Of a DNA stretch of 64,000 nt, positions 8,212-16,977 are shown one piece after another. Numbering within the stretch: the stretch's first letter is position 1; each line of letters begins with the position of its first letter. The position numbers were made by a program, and so were the translations under genes. The notes under the pieces are model-generated. The model saw only the letters and a program-made list of their open reading frames with translations. It did no database searches and was not told the DNA's origin. The stretch comes from an uncultured Nostoc sp. (GTDB taxonomy: Bacteria > Cyanobacteriota > Cyanobacteriia > Cyanobacteriales > Nostocaceae): positions 1 to 64,000 of the forward strand of contig NZ_CALMFY010000188.1 in NCBI RefSeq assembly GCF_937863485.1, read 5' to 3'.

Positions 8212-9666
8212 TTGGCACAATTGCAAACACAACCTCTGGCTTTGTCAGGCTCTCAAAAAAATTGGGTCTTACTCGGTGTCGGACTTGGGATATTTATGTC
8301 TACCCTAGATCTCGGCATCATCAATGTTGCTTTGCCCACATTGGTGCAAGCCTTTGATACCAGTTTCCCAACGACCCAATGGGCTGTATTGAGTTACCAG
8401 TTGGTCAGTTCCAGTTTAGTTTTGGGGGCAACGCGCCTGGGGGATATGTGGGGCAAAAAGTCCTTATATCAGGGGGGACTTGTTGTGTTCACTTTCAGTT
8501 CGCTATTATGTGGTTTTGCACCTGGTATTGAGTGGTTGATCGGCTTTCGGGCCCTTCAAGGACTAGGGGCTGTGTTCATTTCTGGGCTTGGTTTGGCAAT
8601 CATCACAGAAGTTTTTCCCTCTTCCGAACGAGGTCGGGCTGTTGGCATCATCGGTAGTGTAGTGTCACTGGGAATTGCTTTTGGCCCTTCTGCTGGCGGA
8701 TTGCTTCTAAGCTTGTCAGGCTGGCATAGTATATTCTTCATCAATGTACCGCTGGGGATCATAGCTAGTTTCTTAATAGCTAGGGTAGTGCCTCCTTCTG
8801 TACGCATTCAGGGCAAACAGAAATTTGACTTTTTTGGAGCCATATTGGCTTTATTGACTCTGGGTAGTTTTGGGCTGGGTATGACGCTAGGGCAAAGCCA
8901 GGGCTTTAGCAGTAGCAATGCATTGATATTATTAGCGATCGCCGCCGTGAGTTTTATGACTTTTTTGGTAGTTGAAGCGATCGTAGAGCAGCCACTACTA
9001 GAGCTACACCTGTTTCGCAATCTTCAGTTGAGTATGGGTTTGCTAAGTGGCTGGCTAGCATTCACTGTTATTGGCGGTTCACTGCTGATCGTCCCTTTCT
9101 TTCTAGAGGACGTCAAGCATTATCCGACGGTAAAAGTGGGGCTTCTATTAGCCGTGTCGCCTGTACTTAGTGGGTTAATTGCCCCATTAGCGGGAACACT
9201 TTCAGACCGCTTTGGCGGTCGAGTGATCAGCTCCATTGGGCTGGGGTTGATGATTGGTGGCTGTCTGGGGATCAGCACCTTTGATGCTCAAATTACTGAG
9301 TTAGGCTATGTGTCGCGCTATTTTATTTACGGCATTGGATTGGGTTTATTCCAATCACCCAACAACAGCACTGTCATGGGAGCAGTACCGAGGGAGCGGC
9401 TAGGGATTGCTTCTGGGCTGCTGTCTTTGTCACGTACCTTAGGGAACACAGTAGGAGTTTCTCTAATCGGGGCAGTATTTGGAGCGCTAATCGCTGGCAT
9501 GTCTGCGGGTGCAGATGTCTCTGTTGCCCCTCCTGAGGCGATCGTTGCGGGTTTCCAAGGAACTTTTCGCTTCGCAGCCCTAATACTTTGTGGAGCAGCA
9601 GTTGCATCCGTTTTGAGGAGCAGTAAGAGGCAGGGGGCAGGGGGAACAGGGGAGCAAGAATTTTAG
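8212..9666 (+). CDS. MFS transporter, DHA2-type (14 TM) drug/efflux family
   Basis: A 484-residue inner-membrane exporter. The opening LGVGLGIFMSTLDLGIINVALP is the DHA2 motif D1 helix. LGDMWGKKSLYQGG is motif A, LGIAFGPSAGGLLL is motif C, and LSDRFGGRVISSIGLGL repeats motif A in the second half. Hydrophobic segments are consistent with 14 helices and the length is normal. The TTG start is supported by GGTGGAGG seven bases upstream. It would export a small hydrophobic compound by proton antiport; the substrate is not known. The last residues (KRQGAGGTGEQEF) come from low-complexity DNA that merges into the following repeat, so the original C-terminus may have been altered. Confidence 0.9.
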   Translation: MAQLQTQPLALSGSQKNWVLLGVGLGIFMSTLDLGIINVALPTLVQAFDTSFPTTQWAVLSYQLVSSSLVLGATRLGDMWGKKSLYQGGLVVFTFSSLLCGFAPGIEWLIGFRALQGLGAVFISGLGLAIITEVFPSSERGRAVGIIGSVVSLGIAFGPSAGGLLLSLSGWHSIFFINVPLGIIASFLIARVVPPSVRIQGKQKFDFFGAILALLTLGSFGLGMTLGQSQGFSSSNALILLAIAAVSFMTFLVVEAIVEQPLLELHLFRNLQLSMGLLSGWLAFTVIGGSLLIVPFFLEDVKHYPTVKVGLLLAVSPVLSGLIAPLAGTLSDRFGGRVISSIGLGLMIGGCLGISTFDAQITELGYVSRYFIYGIGLGLFQSPNNSTVMGAVPRERLGIASGLLSLSRTLGNTVGVSLIGAVFGALIAGMSAGADVSVAPPEAIVAGFQGTFRFAALILCGAAVASVLRSSKRQGAGGTGEQEF

Positions 9667-9716
9667 ATTTTAGATTTTGGTATTAAAGAATTGAAGTTTA
9701 ATCCAAAAGACGCTCT

Positions 9717-9796
9717 CTAGGAGACGCTCTTGCTAGCTTGCTTCTTCGTAGGAGTACGCGGACTCGCTCTAAGCGAACGCAAGAGCGTCTCTAAGA
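9717..9796. repeat. Palindromic intergenic repeat
   Basis: Perfect 13-base inverted repeat GAGACGCTCTTGC (9721-9733) facing GCAAGAGCGTCTC (9779-9791), with a 45-base loop containing TAGCTTGCTTCTTCG. It lies between the MFS and SDR genes. The GAGACGCT...TAGCTTGC vocabulary recurs in the element at 10968-11143, so these are related dispersed repeats. Its RNA would form a stable stem, but no T-run follows. Confidence 0.7.
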
Positions 9797-9909
9797 GTTG
9801 CCATGCCGCAGGCTTTACGCTGCGCTATCATCAATTCCATTATCCAAAATTGAATTGCCCGATCTCCAATGTCCAAGATTCAATTATCAATTACTAAGGA
9901 GTTAAATAA

Positions 9910-10659
9910 ATGACAGGTAAATTAGAGGGTAAAGTAGCAATTATTACTGGAGCTTCAGCGGGAATTGGAGAAGCAACTGCGATCGCCTTAGCTTCAGTTG
10001 GAGCAACAGTAGTACTCGCTGCTAGGCGTGGCGATCGCATTCAGGCATTAGCAGAACGCATCGAAGCTAGTGGTGGCAAGGCATTACCCATTGTCACCGA
10101 TGTGACTGATGAAACCCAGGTAAATAACTTGGTGGCAAAGGCAAATGCAGAATTGGGAAGGGTCGATATCCTCGTCAACAATGCAGGGATTGCATTACTC
10201 GGCACCATTGAAGCTGGAAATAGCTCAGACTGGCGGCGATCGTTCGACCTCAATGTACTAGGACTGCTATATGCTACTCATGCTGTTTTGCCTCTGTTGA
10301 AGGCGCAAAAATCCGGGCATATAGTCAATATTTCCTCAGTGGCTGGCCGGACAGCGCGGGCGGGCGTCGGTGTTTATAATGCTACCAAATGGGGTGTGAA
10401 TGCCCTCTCTGAAGCATTGCGCCAAGAAGTCCACAAGGACAATATCCGCGTCACCATTATCGAACCAGGTTTGGTGGATACGGAAATTGACAACCAAATT
10501 ACCGATCCCATTGCCAAACAACGCATCGAAGAACGACGCAAGGCAATTACACCTCTGCAAAGCGAAGACATTGCAGCTGCGATCGTTTACGCCGTCACCC
10601 AGCCATCGCGCGTTAATGTCAACGAAATCCTCATCCGACCAACGGAACAAGAACATTAA
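9910..10659 (+). CDS. Short-chain dehydrogenase/reductase (classical SDR)
   Basis: A 249-residue classical SDR. TGASAGIG (13-20) is the Rossmann dinucleotide loop, RR at 39-40 after the second strand favours NADP(H), NNAG is at 90-93, and the catalytic set is Ser142/143, Tyr156 and Lys160 (YNATK). The sequence resembles YdfG-type NADP-dependent 3-hydroxy-acid/serine dehydrogenases, but the substrate cannot be fixed. AAGGAG lies before the ATG. It ends the forward run that includes the luciferase-like oxidoreductase and the MFS exporter, and a terminator follows immediately. Confidence 0.93.
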   Translation: MTGKLEGKVAIITGASAGIGEATAIALASVGATVVLAARRGDRIQALAERIEASGGKALPIVTDVTDETQVNNLVAKANAELGRVDILVNNAGIALLGTIEAGNSSDWRRSFDLNVLGLLYATHAVLPLLKAQKSGHIVNISSVAGRTARAGVGVYNATKWGVNALSEALRQEVHKDNIRVTIIEPGLVDTEIDNQITDPIAKQRIEERRKAITPLQSEDIAAAIVYAVTQPSRVNVNEILIRPTEQEH

Positions 10660-10665
10660 AGCTAA

Positions 10666-10695
10666 AGGGCAGGCTTAACGGGCGTGCCCTTTTTT
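10666..10695 (+). terminator. Rho-independent terminator after the SDR gene
   Basis: Stem AGGGCA (10666-10671) pairs with TGCCCT (10685-10690) and is followed directly by a T-run (10689-10695). It lies seven bases after the SDR stop codon. Confidence 0.85.
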
Positions 10696-10799
10696 AGATA
10701 GGTAGTGTAACGAAAAACATAGCTAGAGGGTAAAACAATACGCTTGGGTTAACGGGACTTAAACAAAAATTAAGCCCAAACTAGCTTTATAAGCAGCAA

Positions 10800-10967
10800 A
10801 TACGTTACGATTATCAGTCAACCAATCAAAAAATCGATCTTGTCATAGCCGTTCTAAAGGCATCTATTGCTTCTGTAAAAGTGTTCAAAGGTTTCGAGGT
10901 CCATCTTCGTCTCAAGCCCCCAGTCATCTGATGCCAAAGAATAAAAGTATAGGCACAGAAAACTAAG
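10800..10967 (-). pseudogene. Transposase-like C-terminal remnant
   Basis: On the reverse strand the stretch reads FYSLASDDWGLETKMDLETFEHFYRSNRC with flanking stops. It resembles the C-terminal region of a cyanobacterial transposase, but the family is uncertain. It is too short and lacks any start. The inserted element at 10968-11143 lies immediately beside it. Confidence 0.3.
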
Positions 10968-11143
10968 AGGACTTACGCAAGAACTCTCTGAAACTCTTAT
11001 TCCTTTGTATCCTTCTCTACAAGACGCTGCGCGTAGCTTGCAACTCCTGCGGAGTATGCGTCCTTCTCTACGAGACGCTGCGCGTAGCTTGCAACTCCTG
11101 CGGAGTATGCGGTTCGTTTTATCATGATTTTGCGTAAGTCCTG
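10968..11143. mobile_element. MITE-like element with 13-bp terminal inverted repeats
   Basis: A 176-base non-coding element. Its ends are the perfect inverted repeat AGGACTTACGCAA (10968-10980) and TTGCGTAAGTCCT (11130-11142). It is flanked by the direct repeat ACTAAG (10962-10967 and 11144-11149), readable as a 6-base target-site duplication. The interior carries two tandem 51-base units (11010-11060 and 11061-11111) differing at one position. With no transposase, this is a MITE-type element. The 60-codon reverse frame across it is only a translation of the repeats. Confidence 0.75.
11010..11111. repeat. Two tandem 51-bp units inside the MITE-like element
   Basis: Unit 1 (11010-11060) and unit 2 (11061-11111) run TCCTTCTCTAC...GGAGTATGCG and differ by one A/G change. 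The internal sequence GACGCTGCGCGTAGCTTGC is partly palindromic. Confidence 0.85.
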
Positions 11144-11149
11144 ACTAAG

Positions 11150-11323
11150 ATAAAATGTCGAAGCAGACTTTTTATCGCACACCCAGCAAAAAGTCCTTGC
11201 ACTCTTTAGTTAAATGCTTGTTTGTTGTATCTAAAACCATTACACTACCTACAAAGATTCTAGCTGTCGCGTCGCACTTTGTTGTAGCTTCGCTATCCTT
11301 AACCCATCTAGAGTTTTACGAAT
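11150..11323. other. Gap before the broken glycosyltransferase, no gene
   Basis: This stretch carries a 72-codon open frame running into the next gene in a different phase, but nothing recognisable. I see no promoter elements I can defend. Confidence 0.3.
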
Positions 11324-12928
11324 ATGGTTTCAGCCCCCTCAACACCCCAATCGGCAAAGCATCAATGGTTTAGCAACGACATCGCCATCCTTTGCTACTT
11401 TGGTCTGTTCAAACTCTTGCTCCATTTCTGCACCAATCAGCAATACGGCTACTTTGGAGACGAACTCTACTACATGGCTGCTGGCGAACACCTCGACTGG
11501 GGCTTTGCCCAAGGCCCTCCCCTCACCCCCGCGATCGCCAATCTCAGTCGGTGGATGCTGGGAGACTCCCTCTTTGCCATTCGTCTCTTTCCTGCCATCG
11601 CCGGAGCTTGCACTGTTATCCTCACTGGACTGATCGCCCGTGATCTGGGTGGAGGCCGCTTCGCCCAAGTCATCGCCGCGATCGCCGTTATCCTGGCACC
11701 GGGATACCTGTTTCTCCAGACCATCCTGACAATGAATGCCTTTGAGCCATTGCTTTGGGCATTATGCGGCTATCTCACCATCCACATCCTCAAAACCGAA
11801 CGCATCTCTCTTTGGTCTATCGCAGGCGTGGTGGCTGGCATTGGGTTGATGAACAAATTCTCCATATTTTTCTTCATCCTCAGCCTAGTGCTTGGGATCT
11901 TGATCACGCCTGCCCGCAGACTCTTGTTCAATCGCTGGATCATTATCGGTAGCATCCTGGCGATCAGCATTTGCACCCCCACTATACTGTGGCAAATCAA
12001 CCACCACTGGCCCTTCCTCGAACACCAGCGTGAATCCAGTCTCTACGAGAAAAAAGGACTGCTCCAATCCGCGATCGACTTAATTCTACAACAAATCATC
12101 CTGACCAACCCCGGTGCAGTTCTCCTTTGGGGATGCGGCCTCTACTACTACCTGTTCACCCGTTTTGGAAAACCCTATCGCGCCCTGGGCTGGTCCTATA
12201 TCATCATTCTGGGCTGGTTCCTCTTATTTGAAGGTCGATTCTACTATTTACTGCCGATCTATCCCATGTTCCTCGCTGCCGGAGCCGTCTTCCTAGAACG
12301 AAGATTGTAGCACTACCCAGCCTGGAAATACACCACCCTAATTGCCCTGATTGCCAGTGGACTGGTGCTGTTACCAATCGCACTGCCCATCCTCCCGATC
12401 AAACCCTTGATTCGCTACTCCAATACCATCTACCGACCTCCCACCCTCTCTAAATTTGCTCAGGATAACTCTGCCCAAGCCCCTTGGCATTTTCGGTTAA
12501 TGCTGGGTTGGGAAGACACAGTTGCCCAAGTAGCCCAGGCTTATCAGAAACTTTTACCACGAGATCGGACTGAATGCGCCATATTGGCTTGGAGCTACGA
12601 CAACGCAGGCGCAATCGACTTTTTCGGGCCAGCCTACCACTTGCCAAAAGCCATCAGTGGCCATACAGGCTACTACTTTTGGGGACCACGGGACTATTCT
12701 GGCAACGTCGTCCTGAGTCTTGGTGGCAATCTCACCTTCCTCCGTCAAACCTTTAACAGCGTTGAAACCGTCGTGATCGTGACTCATGAGAAAATTGTTG
12801 GACTCAGAAGCACATTACCGATTTATCTCTGCAAAGGCATCAAGCGACCCTTGTCAGAAAGCTGGCCAGCCTTTAAATACTACTTTAAGCAACCCACTAC
12901 GAACCTGATCACAATTGATCAGCCATAA
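11324..12928 (+). pseudogene. GT39 / ArnT-PMT-type membrane glycosyltransferase, interrupted by TAG
   Basis: One 534-codon reading frame broken only by an in-frame TAG at 12308-12310. Codons 1-328 and the continuation at 12311-12928 are in the same phase with no base missing. The first part has many transmembrane helices and the GT-C signature YFGDELYYMAAGEHLDWG, with acidic DE at 47-48, then GPPLTPA. This is the dolichyl-phosphate-mannose / undecaprenyl-phosphate-sugar transferase superfamily. The second part is the periplasmic C-terminal domain (CAILAWSYDNAGAIDFFGP, then HTGYYFWGPRDYSG). Codon use is C-rich (CTC, CCC, ATC) and unlike the AT-rich neighbours, suggesting horizontal arrival. 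It is a recent pseudogene unless the amber codon is read through. Confidence 0.85.
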
Positions 12929-13117
12929 ACCCAATCCCGGTAGCTATGTGTAAGGAACTGCAAACATAATAAGAGAACAAGAAGAATATTCTGAAGGTAG
13001 ATGTAGCGAACTGCAAACATAAATCGTCCCCTGGTTTTGGTTTTTGGCTTTAACTGAACTGTATTGGAGGGTAAAATCTTTAACCTAATTCCAAATAAGT
13101 GATGAATTTTCAAAATT

Positions 13118-13390
13118 ATGGACGCTGTATTATTTGATATCGATGGTACTTTGCTGGATAGCGAACCGCTAAGTGATATTTTTCTAATAAAGCTTTGTAG
13201 TGAAATTGGCTTCGAGTTAACAGAAAACATCCTAGACAAATTTAGGGGTTCTGATGGTCAGACATTCTGGACATATCTCAGCCGAGAATTTAATTTATCT
13301 CATAATAAGCAGAATTTATCAAGGGCAGATTTAATTGTGAATGCTTACTCAGATGTTAATTTCCACAGCTTACAGCAATTATTCGACTGA
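13118..13390 (+). pseudogene. Truncated HAD-superfamily hydrolase
   Basis: Ninety codons that begin as a HAD hydrolase: FDIDGTLLDSEPL carries motif I (DxDGT) with the nucleophile aspartate at residue 8. The cap-domain start follows (EIGFELTENIL...FRGSDGQTFW). The frame stops at 13388-13390, where a normal member has about 210-230 residues, and no motif II-IV sequence is found in any frame downstream. It is therefore a 3'-truncated gene and cannot be catalytic. Confidence 0.75.
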
Positions 13391-13530
13391 GAAAGTTAGC
13401 TCCTACTTGAATTTTGCTAAGTATACTAAGAAAGAAACTTTTCTGTGGAAAGCTTTCAGTCACTTTTGCTTTTCACGCAATTAAATAAGAGTTCTATATT
13501 CTGATTCCTAGCTTTTTGAAGCAATAATTC

Positions 13531-13834
13531 TTACCTGCGTTGACGGACTCTCAAAATAGCACCTGAAACACCGAAAGCTAATATAGCCACGGGATAATTT
13601 GGTTCAGGAACTGCAATAATGCTCACCTTGTTGATGGCGAAAGCCCTATTTGACTCAGAAGTGCTGAAAACGAGTCGCGAGATGTTCACCTAGAGCTAAA
13701 CCGCCTTCGGATACTGCTGAAAAGGAGTTAGGCAAAAAAGCCGAAGGATCAGGAACAAAGGGATTGAAGACTTTACCCAAACTTAACCAATCAATTCCGT
13801 CATTGCTTCCAAAAGTAGCACGACTAGTTACTAA
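13531..13834 (-). pseudogene. PEP-CTERM protein remnant, frameshifted
   Basis: The reverse strand ends in VPEPNYPVAILAFGVSGAILRVRQRR and a stop at 13531-13533. This is a full PEP-CTERM sorting signal: the PEP motif, a hydrophobic segment, then an arginine cluster. Upstream, in a frame shifted by one, are recognisable extracytoplasmic-type residues (FGSNDGIDWLSLGK, then SFSAVSEGGLALGEH). The frameshift near 13670 and the absence of a start or signal peptide make it a remnant. PEP-CTERM proteins are processed by exosortase in the cell envelope. Confidence 0.65.
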
Positions 13835-13841
13835 TGTACTG

Positions 13842-14011
13842 CTTTAACTGGTAATGGGAGAACTGCTATTAGAGTTGTAATTGCTAGTTTGGTGGCAATT
13901 GCTGGTAAATATTTGATTGAGAACTTTAATAATTTATTTGTCGCAAATGCCACAAAGCTTACTCCTTATATCGTGGATTGGCATCATCAAGATACTGCTG
14001 TTTATAGTTAG
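13842..14011 (+). pseudogene. Open fragment of an unrecognised gene
   Basis: A forward frame reads TALTGNGRTAIRVVIASLVA then GKYLIENFNNLFVAN and ends in TAG at 14009-14011. It has coding-like composition and a hydrophobic stretch but no start. I do not recognise the family. It abuts the PEP-CTERM remnant and is probably the tail of a lost gene. Confidence 0.3.
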
Positions 14012-14093
14012 GCTTACTCTTAATCCTACGAAAAAGGGAATTATATGATAATTAATTTATCTTAAAGTTATAGTGAAATTACTGAAAATTTAC

Positions 14094-14720
14094 ATTAGAG
14101 TTGTCGGGAAATAAAAGATGAGTGAGGCAATGGTGATCTTGCGACACCAGATTTTCTTAAGCAGCCATCAAGTAGAAGTTCCATAATCCTGCTGCGGTCA
14201 GCATCAAGTGATCATCAAAGTTTTCAATCCGATTACGATAAATAACACTGGCAGCGTTGTATCGCTCTAATAGGGAGTAGGGAGTAGGGAGTAGGGAGTA
14301 GGGAAGAAAGAAGGGGAGCAACGCGATTTTGTGAGGTGCTGCAACCTGGGACGTATATAGCTTGTTTCGGGATGCGATCGCAACTAAAAAACCAAGTTTT
14401 GTTGAGAATATAGAGGTATAATTGAGAACTAAACCCCGATCTCACTTTTTCGCGTTGCTCCCTCTTCTTTCTTCCCTACTCCCTACTCCCTACTCCCTAC
14501 TCCCTATTAGAACCCCTACTCCCTTCTTGTTGACGCTGCTTGGTCTGTTGAGTATCAAGGTACATTGTGTTAAAAGTGGGCAGTAGGGTATCAAATGCTT
14601 TCCGGTTTAACCCAGTTAATGCCCGCAACAGTCTGTCTTGTTTCAGCGCACCCTCAATATTCAGCATGATCCTTCCCTACGACTGCTGTCTATTCTCTCT
14701 TATTTCCCGACAAGTCTAAT
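14094..14720 (-). mobile_element. Decayed IS5-type element with its centre replaced
   Basis: The ends are 25-base inverted repeats with two mismatches (14094-14118 and 14696-14720; core TTGTCGGGAAATAA). On the reverse strand 14521-14667 encodes the transposase N-terminus (MLNIEGALKQDRLLRALTGL, HTH_Tnp_4 type) and 14162-14268 encodes its C-terminus (RIENFDDHLMLTAAGLWNFY) with its stop. About 200 codons carrying the DDE triad are missing between them and are replaced by the inverted-repeat structure at 14267-14510. The element lies at the 3' end of the IS630 transposase fragment on its right, which it truncates. Confidence 0.75.
14267..14510. repeat. 60-bp inverted repeat of AGTAGGG heptamers
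   Basis: The left arm (14267-14325) and right arm (14451-14510) are reverse complements apart from one inserted base. Each consists of four to five tandem AGTAGGG heptamers followed by AAGAAAGAAGGGGAGCAACG. The 125-base centre has no gene and includes a HIP1 octamer. Heptameric repeats of this kind are typical of Nostocales. RNA from here would form a very long hairpin. Confidence 0.85.
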
Positions 14721-15123
14721 AAATCATAATAGCTTTGCTTTGAGGAGAAAGTAACGCCGTATTGGTAGCTGATCTCGTACTCTAGCTCCTTCAAAGTCCA
14801 TCTATCTTTTGTTAACAGCCACTCTATTATAAATAAGCGCTGCTCTGGGCTTAATAGCCCAACACTTCCTCGATGAGCGAGTTTTAAACCTTCTACCCCA
14901 TTTTGAAAAAATGCTTTTTTCCACTTACTTATAAAACCACTGGACACTCCCAAGACCGACATTATCTGCTCATGCTTGTATCCACACAACAACATCTTAA
15001 CTGCTATCGCTCGTTGAACTTCACGCTTATCTTGGCTATTTTCGATAAACTCATCTAGCGATCGCATCCACATTACTGCACCCTTCTACGTATTTTCTCA
15101 CAAATGATTCCGGATTGCTATAG
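14690..15123 (-). mobile_element. IS630-family transposase fragment with terminal repeat
   Basis: Coordinates run from the truncated 3' end of the transposase frame to the outer end of the terminal repeat. The frame (14690-15073, 127 codons) is the helix-turn-helix half of an IS630 transposase: HEQIMSVLGVSSGFISKWKK, then SPEQRLFIIEWL and QSYYDLL. The DDE half is absent. Outside the start, at about 15096-15123, lies the terminal repeat which read inward is CTATAGCAATCCGGAATCAT. The coding end runs into the IS5-type remnant at 14720, which supplies its stop. The same terminal repeat is carried by the 110-base MITE at 17509-17618. Confidence 0.75.
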
Positions 15124-15421
15124 AAGGATTGCGACTTTATTACCAAGAGAATGCAACTTTAGATAATATTGCTAAACTTTGGGGGATAGAATGGAGTAAA
15201 GCACGGCGTATTTTTCAACTAGAAAATTTTTTGGATATTGTCCTGTGTCGAATTTTAGAGGTTTTAGAAAATAGGCTTATAAAATTACTTAATAACCCTT
15301 AGTTAACAGAAAAAATAATGGATTTGATAATATACAAGATATTGCTAATTTAATTAGAGAATATTCTTTAGATAAAGTTTTTAAAGAAGCTAAAACTGAA
15401 TTAATTGCTAATAAAAAATAA
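15122..15421 (+). pseudogene. Remnant with helix-turn-helix-like segment
   Basis: A forward frame immediately outside the IS630 end reads LYYQENATLDNIAKLWGIEW, then RRIFQLENFLDIV, and stops at about 15299. After one frame change it continues to DIANLIREYSLDKVFKEAK and a TAA at 15419-15421. The first segment resembles a sigma-factor or recombinase type helix-turn-helix, but I cannot name the family. It has no start and is broken, and was probably interrupted by the IS630 insertion. Confidence 0.4.
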
Positions 15422-15526
15422 AAAAAAGCAGCTTGTTTGCTGAAAAAATTCGTCTATATCTTACTGATTGATATGATGATGCCACTTAAATAATAAAACT
15501 GCTATAAAAGATGTAAGTACGACGAG

Positions 15527-15739
15527 GTGAAAAAACCAAACTATGTAAAGATAAATAAATACGTAGAATTTTTTTATAAAGGTAACAGAGATATGGGCAG
15601 CCGTTTAAGGGTATTTCTGACTATAGAGCAAGATAGGACTCTTTTTAACCTGAGAACACCACATGTACCCCAGAAGGTAAAAGACAGAGCAGAGGTAATT
15701 AGATTGAGCGCACATGGTGCTTCAGCTTTGTTTACCTAG
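15527..15739 (+). pseudogene. IS630-type transposase N-terminal fragment
   Basis: The frame includes GSRLRVFLTIEQDRTLFNLR followed by VPQKVKDRAEVIRLSAHG. This is the conserved N-terminus of a Nostoc IS630 transposase up to the start of its helix-turn-helix. It then joins alpha/beta-hydrolase sequence at about 15715. The first 23 residues before the methionine at MGSRL are probably not part of the original protein. Only about 45 residues of the transposase remain. Confidence 0.7.
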
Positions 15740-16737
15740 CGGAACATCTCGCTTCTTATAGATTCGCTGTTGTCGTTCCAGAACATTCTGGGAGTGATTC
15801 AAATCAGCTAGCAATATTCCTAGCAGGAAAAGCGAAAGATATCATTCCGCCACAAGAATTTGTTGATCGCCCAATAGATGTGAGCAAGTTGCTGAACAAG
15901 TTGGAGCAGTTATCTCACATCGATCCTAACCTTCAGGGGCGATTAGACTTGCAAAACGTAGGGATTGTTGGGCAGTCATTTGGAGGAAACACGGCTCTAA
16001 TCCTTGCAGGTGCAACGCTTCAAATGCAAAATCTCAAAGCACGGTGTCAAACGTTTCAAGATTCGCTGAATCCGTCGCTGTTGCTGAAATGCGAGGCAGC
16101 ACAACTCCCTCAACTGCCCTCCCATTTGTCCGATCCTCGAATTAAAGCCGCGATCGCAATCAACTCTTTTAATAGTGCAATCTTTGGGCGAGCTGGGCTG
16201 AGTCAGATTAGAGTGCCAACGATGATTGTTGCGAGCAGTGCAGATATGCTCGCGCCCGCTTTACCCGAACAAATTCAACCTTTTACTTGGCTTACAACAC
16301 CTAAAAAATATCTAGTCATGATGACGGGTGCAACTCATTTTTCTGCGCTCGCTTCCTCTCCAAATGAGGCGGTTCCGGTTCTTCCATTCCTTGTTGGGAC
16401 TAATCCTGCACTTATACATCAGTATATTAAAGCACTCAATGTCGCTTTTTTTAAGACGTATCTGATGAATCAACAACACTATCACTCCTATCTCAGTGCG
16501 GGTTATGCAAAAGCAATCAGTCAATTGCCCGTCCAGCTAGCAATGGTAAAAAAACTTAGTACAAGCGACCTATCGCAAAAATTAGAAGACAGGCTGTGCT
16601 TATCTTTGAGAGCATTTTGCTTTTGCCTGTATTTACTCTTGTTTTGGCGAAGGTATTGGTCAAATTACTCAAAAGTGTATAGCCTCAAAAAAACTAGAAC
16701 CGCAAAGTTTGCTAAAGAAGGTCAGATATTCAGGTAA
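15720..16737 (+). pseudogene. Alpha/beta hydrolase of the DUF1400-associated type, 5' truncated
   Basis: From 15727 the frame reads FVYLAEHLASYRFAVVVPEH, VGQSFGGNTALILAG (nucleophile elbow G-x-S-x-G), a cap region, VPTMIVASSADMLAPALPEQ (acid region) and MMTGATHFSAL (catalytic-His region). This is the C-terminal hydrolase part of cyanobacterial proteins that normally begin with a signal peptide and a DUF1400 domain. All of that N-terminal part is lost at the junction with the IS630 fragment, with a frame change at about 15715-15727. The GTG at 15880 is internal. The tail after about residue 230 (CLSLRAFCFCLYLLLFWRRY) looks unlike the family, so the 3' end may also be rearranged. Confidence 0.75.
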
Positions 16738-16758
16738 ACTAGGAAACGCATAGAACAT

Positions 16759-16977
16759 GTGGTGTATGAATGGCAAGAAAAAGCCCTCAACCAAAAGCGA
16801 CATCTTCACTCAGTACTAGAATGCGTGCAAAAGAATTGTCCCAGTTGCGGCAAACCGATGTGGAATGAGTACAACAATCTGCGACGTGTGAGAACTTTTA
16901 AAGAAGTGGTAGAACTGCTCTTAAAAATCCGCCGTTGTCAGAATATATCTTGTGAGCGTTACAGAATTAAATATTGA
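16759..16977 (+). pseudogene. Transposase-like N-terminal fragment with zinc ribbon
   Basis: Seventy-two codons carrying CPSCGKPMW and RRCQNISCERY, a four-cysteine zinc ribbon. The frame is stopped by TGA, after which PEQEG continues the family sequence. I recognise this as the start of a Nostoc transposase-like protein that is normally several hundred residues long; the IS family name is uncertain. It is truncated and broken. Confidence 0.5.

Noticed and set aside
5816-10659. The SnoaL/luciferase/MFS/SDR run as part of the siderophore cluster
   Set aside because: It is 18 kb away across a decayed zone and has its own terminator; no sequence link was found.
11010-11111. Two 51-base repeats as a CRISPR or riboswitch
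   Set aside because: There are two head-to-tail copies without spacers inside a transposon-like element; they are explained by tandem duplication.
10997-11182. 61-codon reverse frame
   Set aside because: It is a translation of the 51-base tandem units (the repeated AYSAGVASYAQRLVEKD) within the MITE-like element.
11155-11373. 72-codon forward frame before the glycosyltransferase
   Set aside because: It runs out of phase into the glycosyltransferase start and matches no family; it begins within the debris beside the MITE-like element.
14233-14445. 70-codon reverse frame across the heptamer repeat
   Set aside because: Half of it translates the AGTAGGG repeats and there is no start signal or family resemblance.
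14267-14510. Large inverted repeat as a replication origin or integrative attachment site
   Set aside because: It lies inside a degenerate IS and is composed of common heptamers; no initiator, iteron or integrase gene is nearby.
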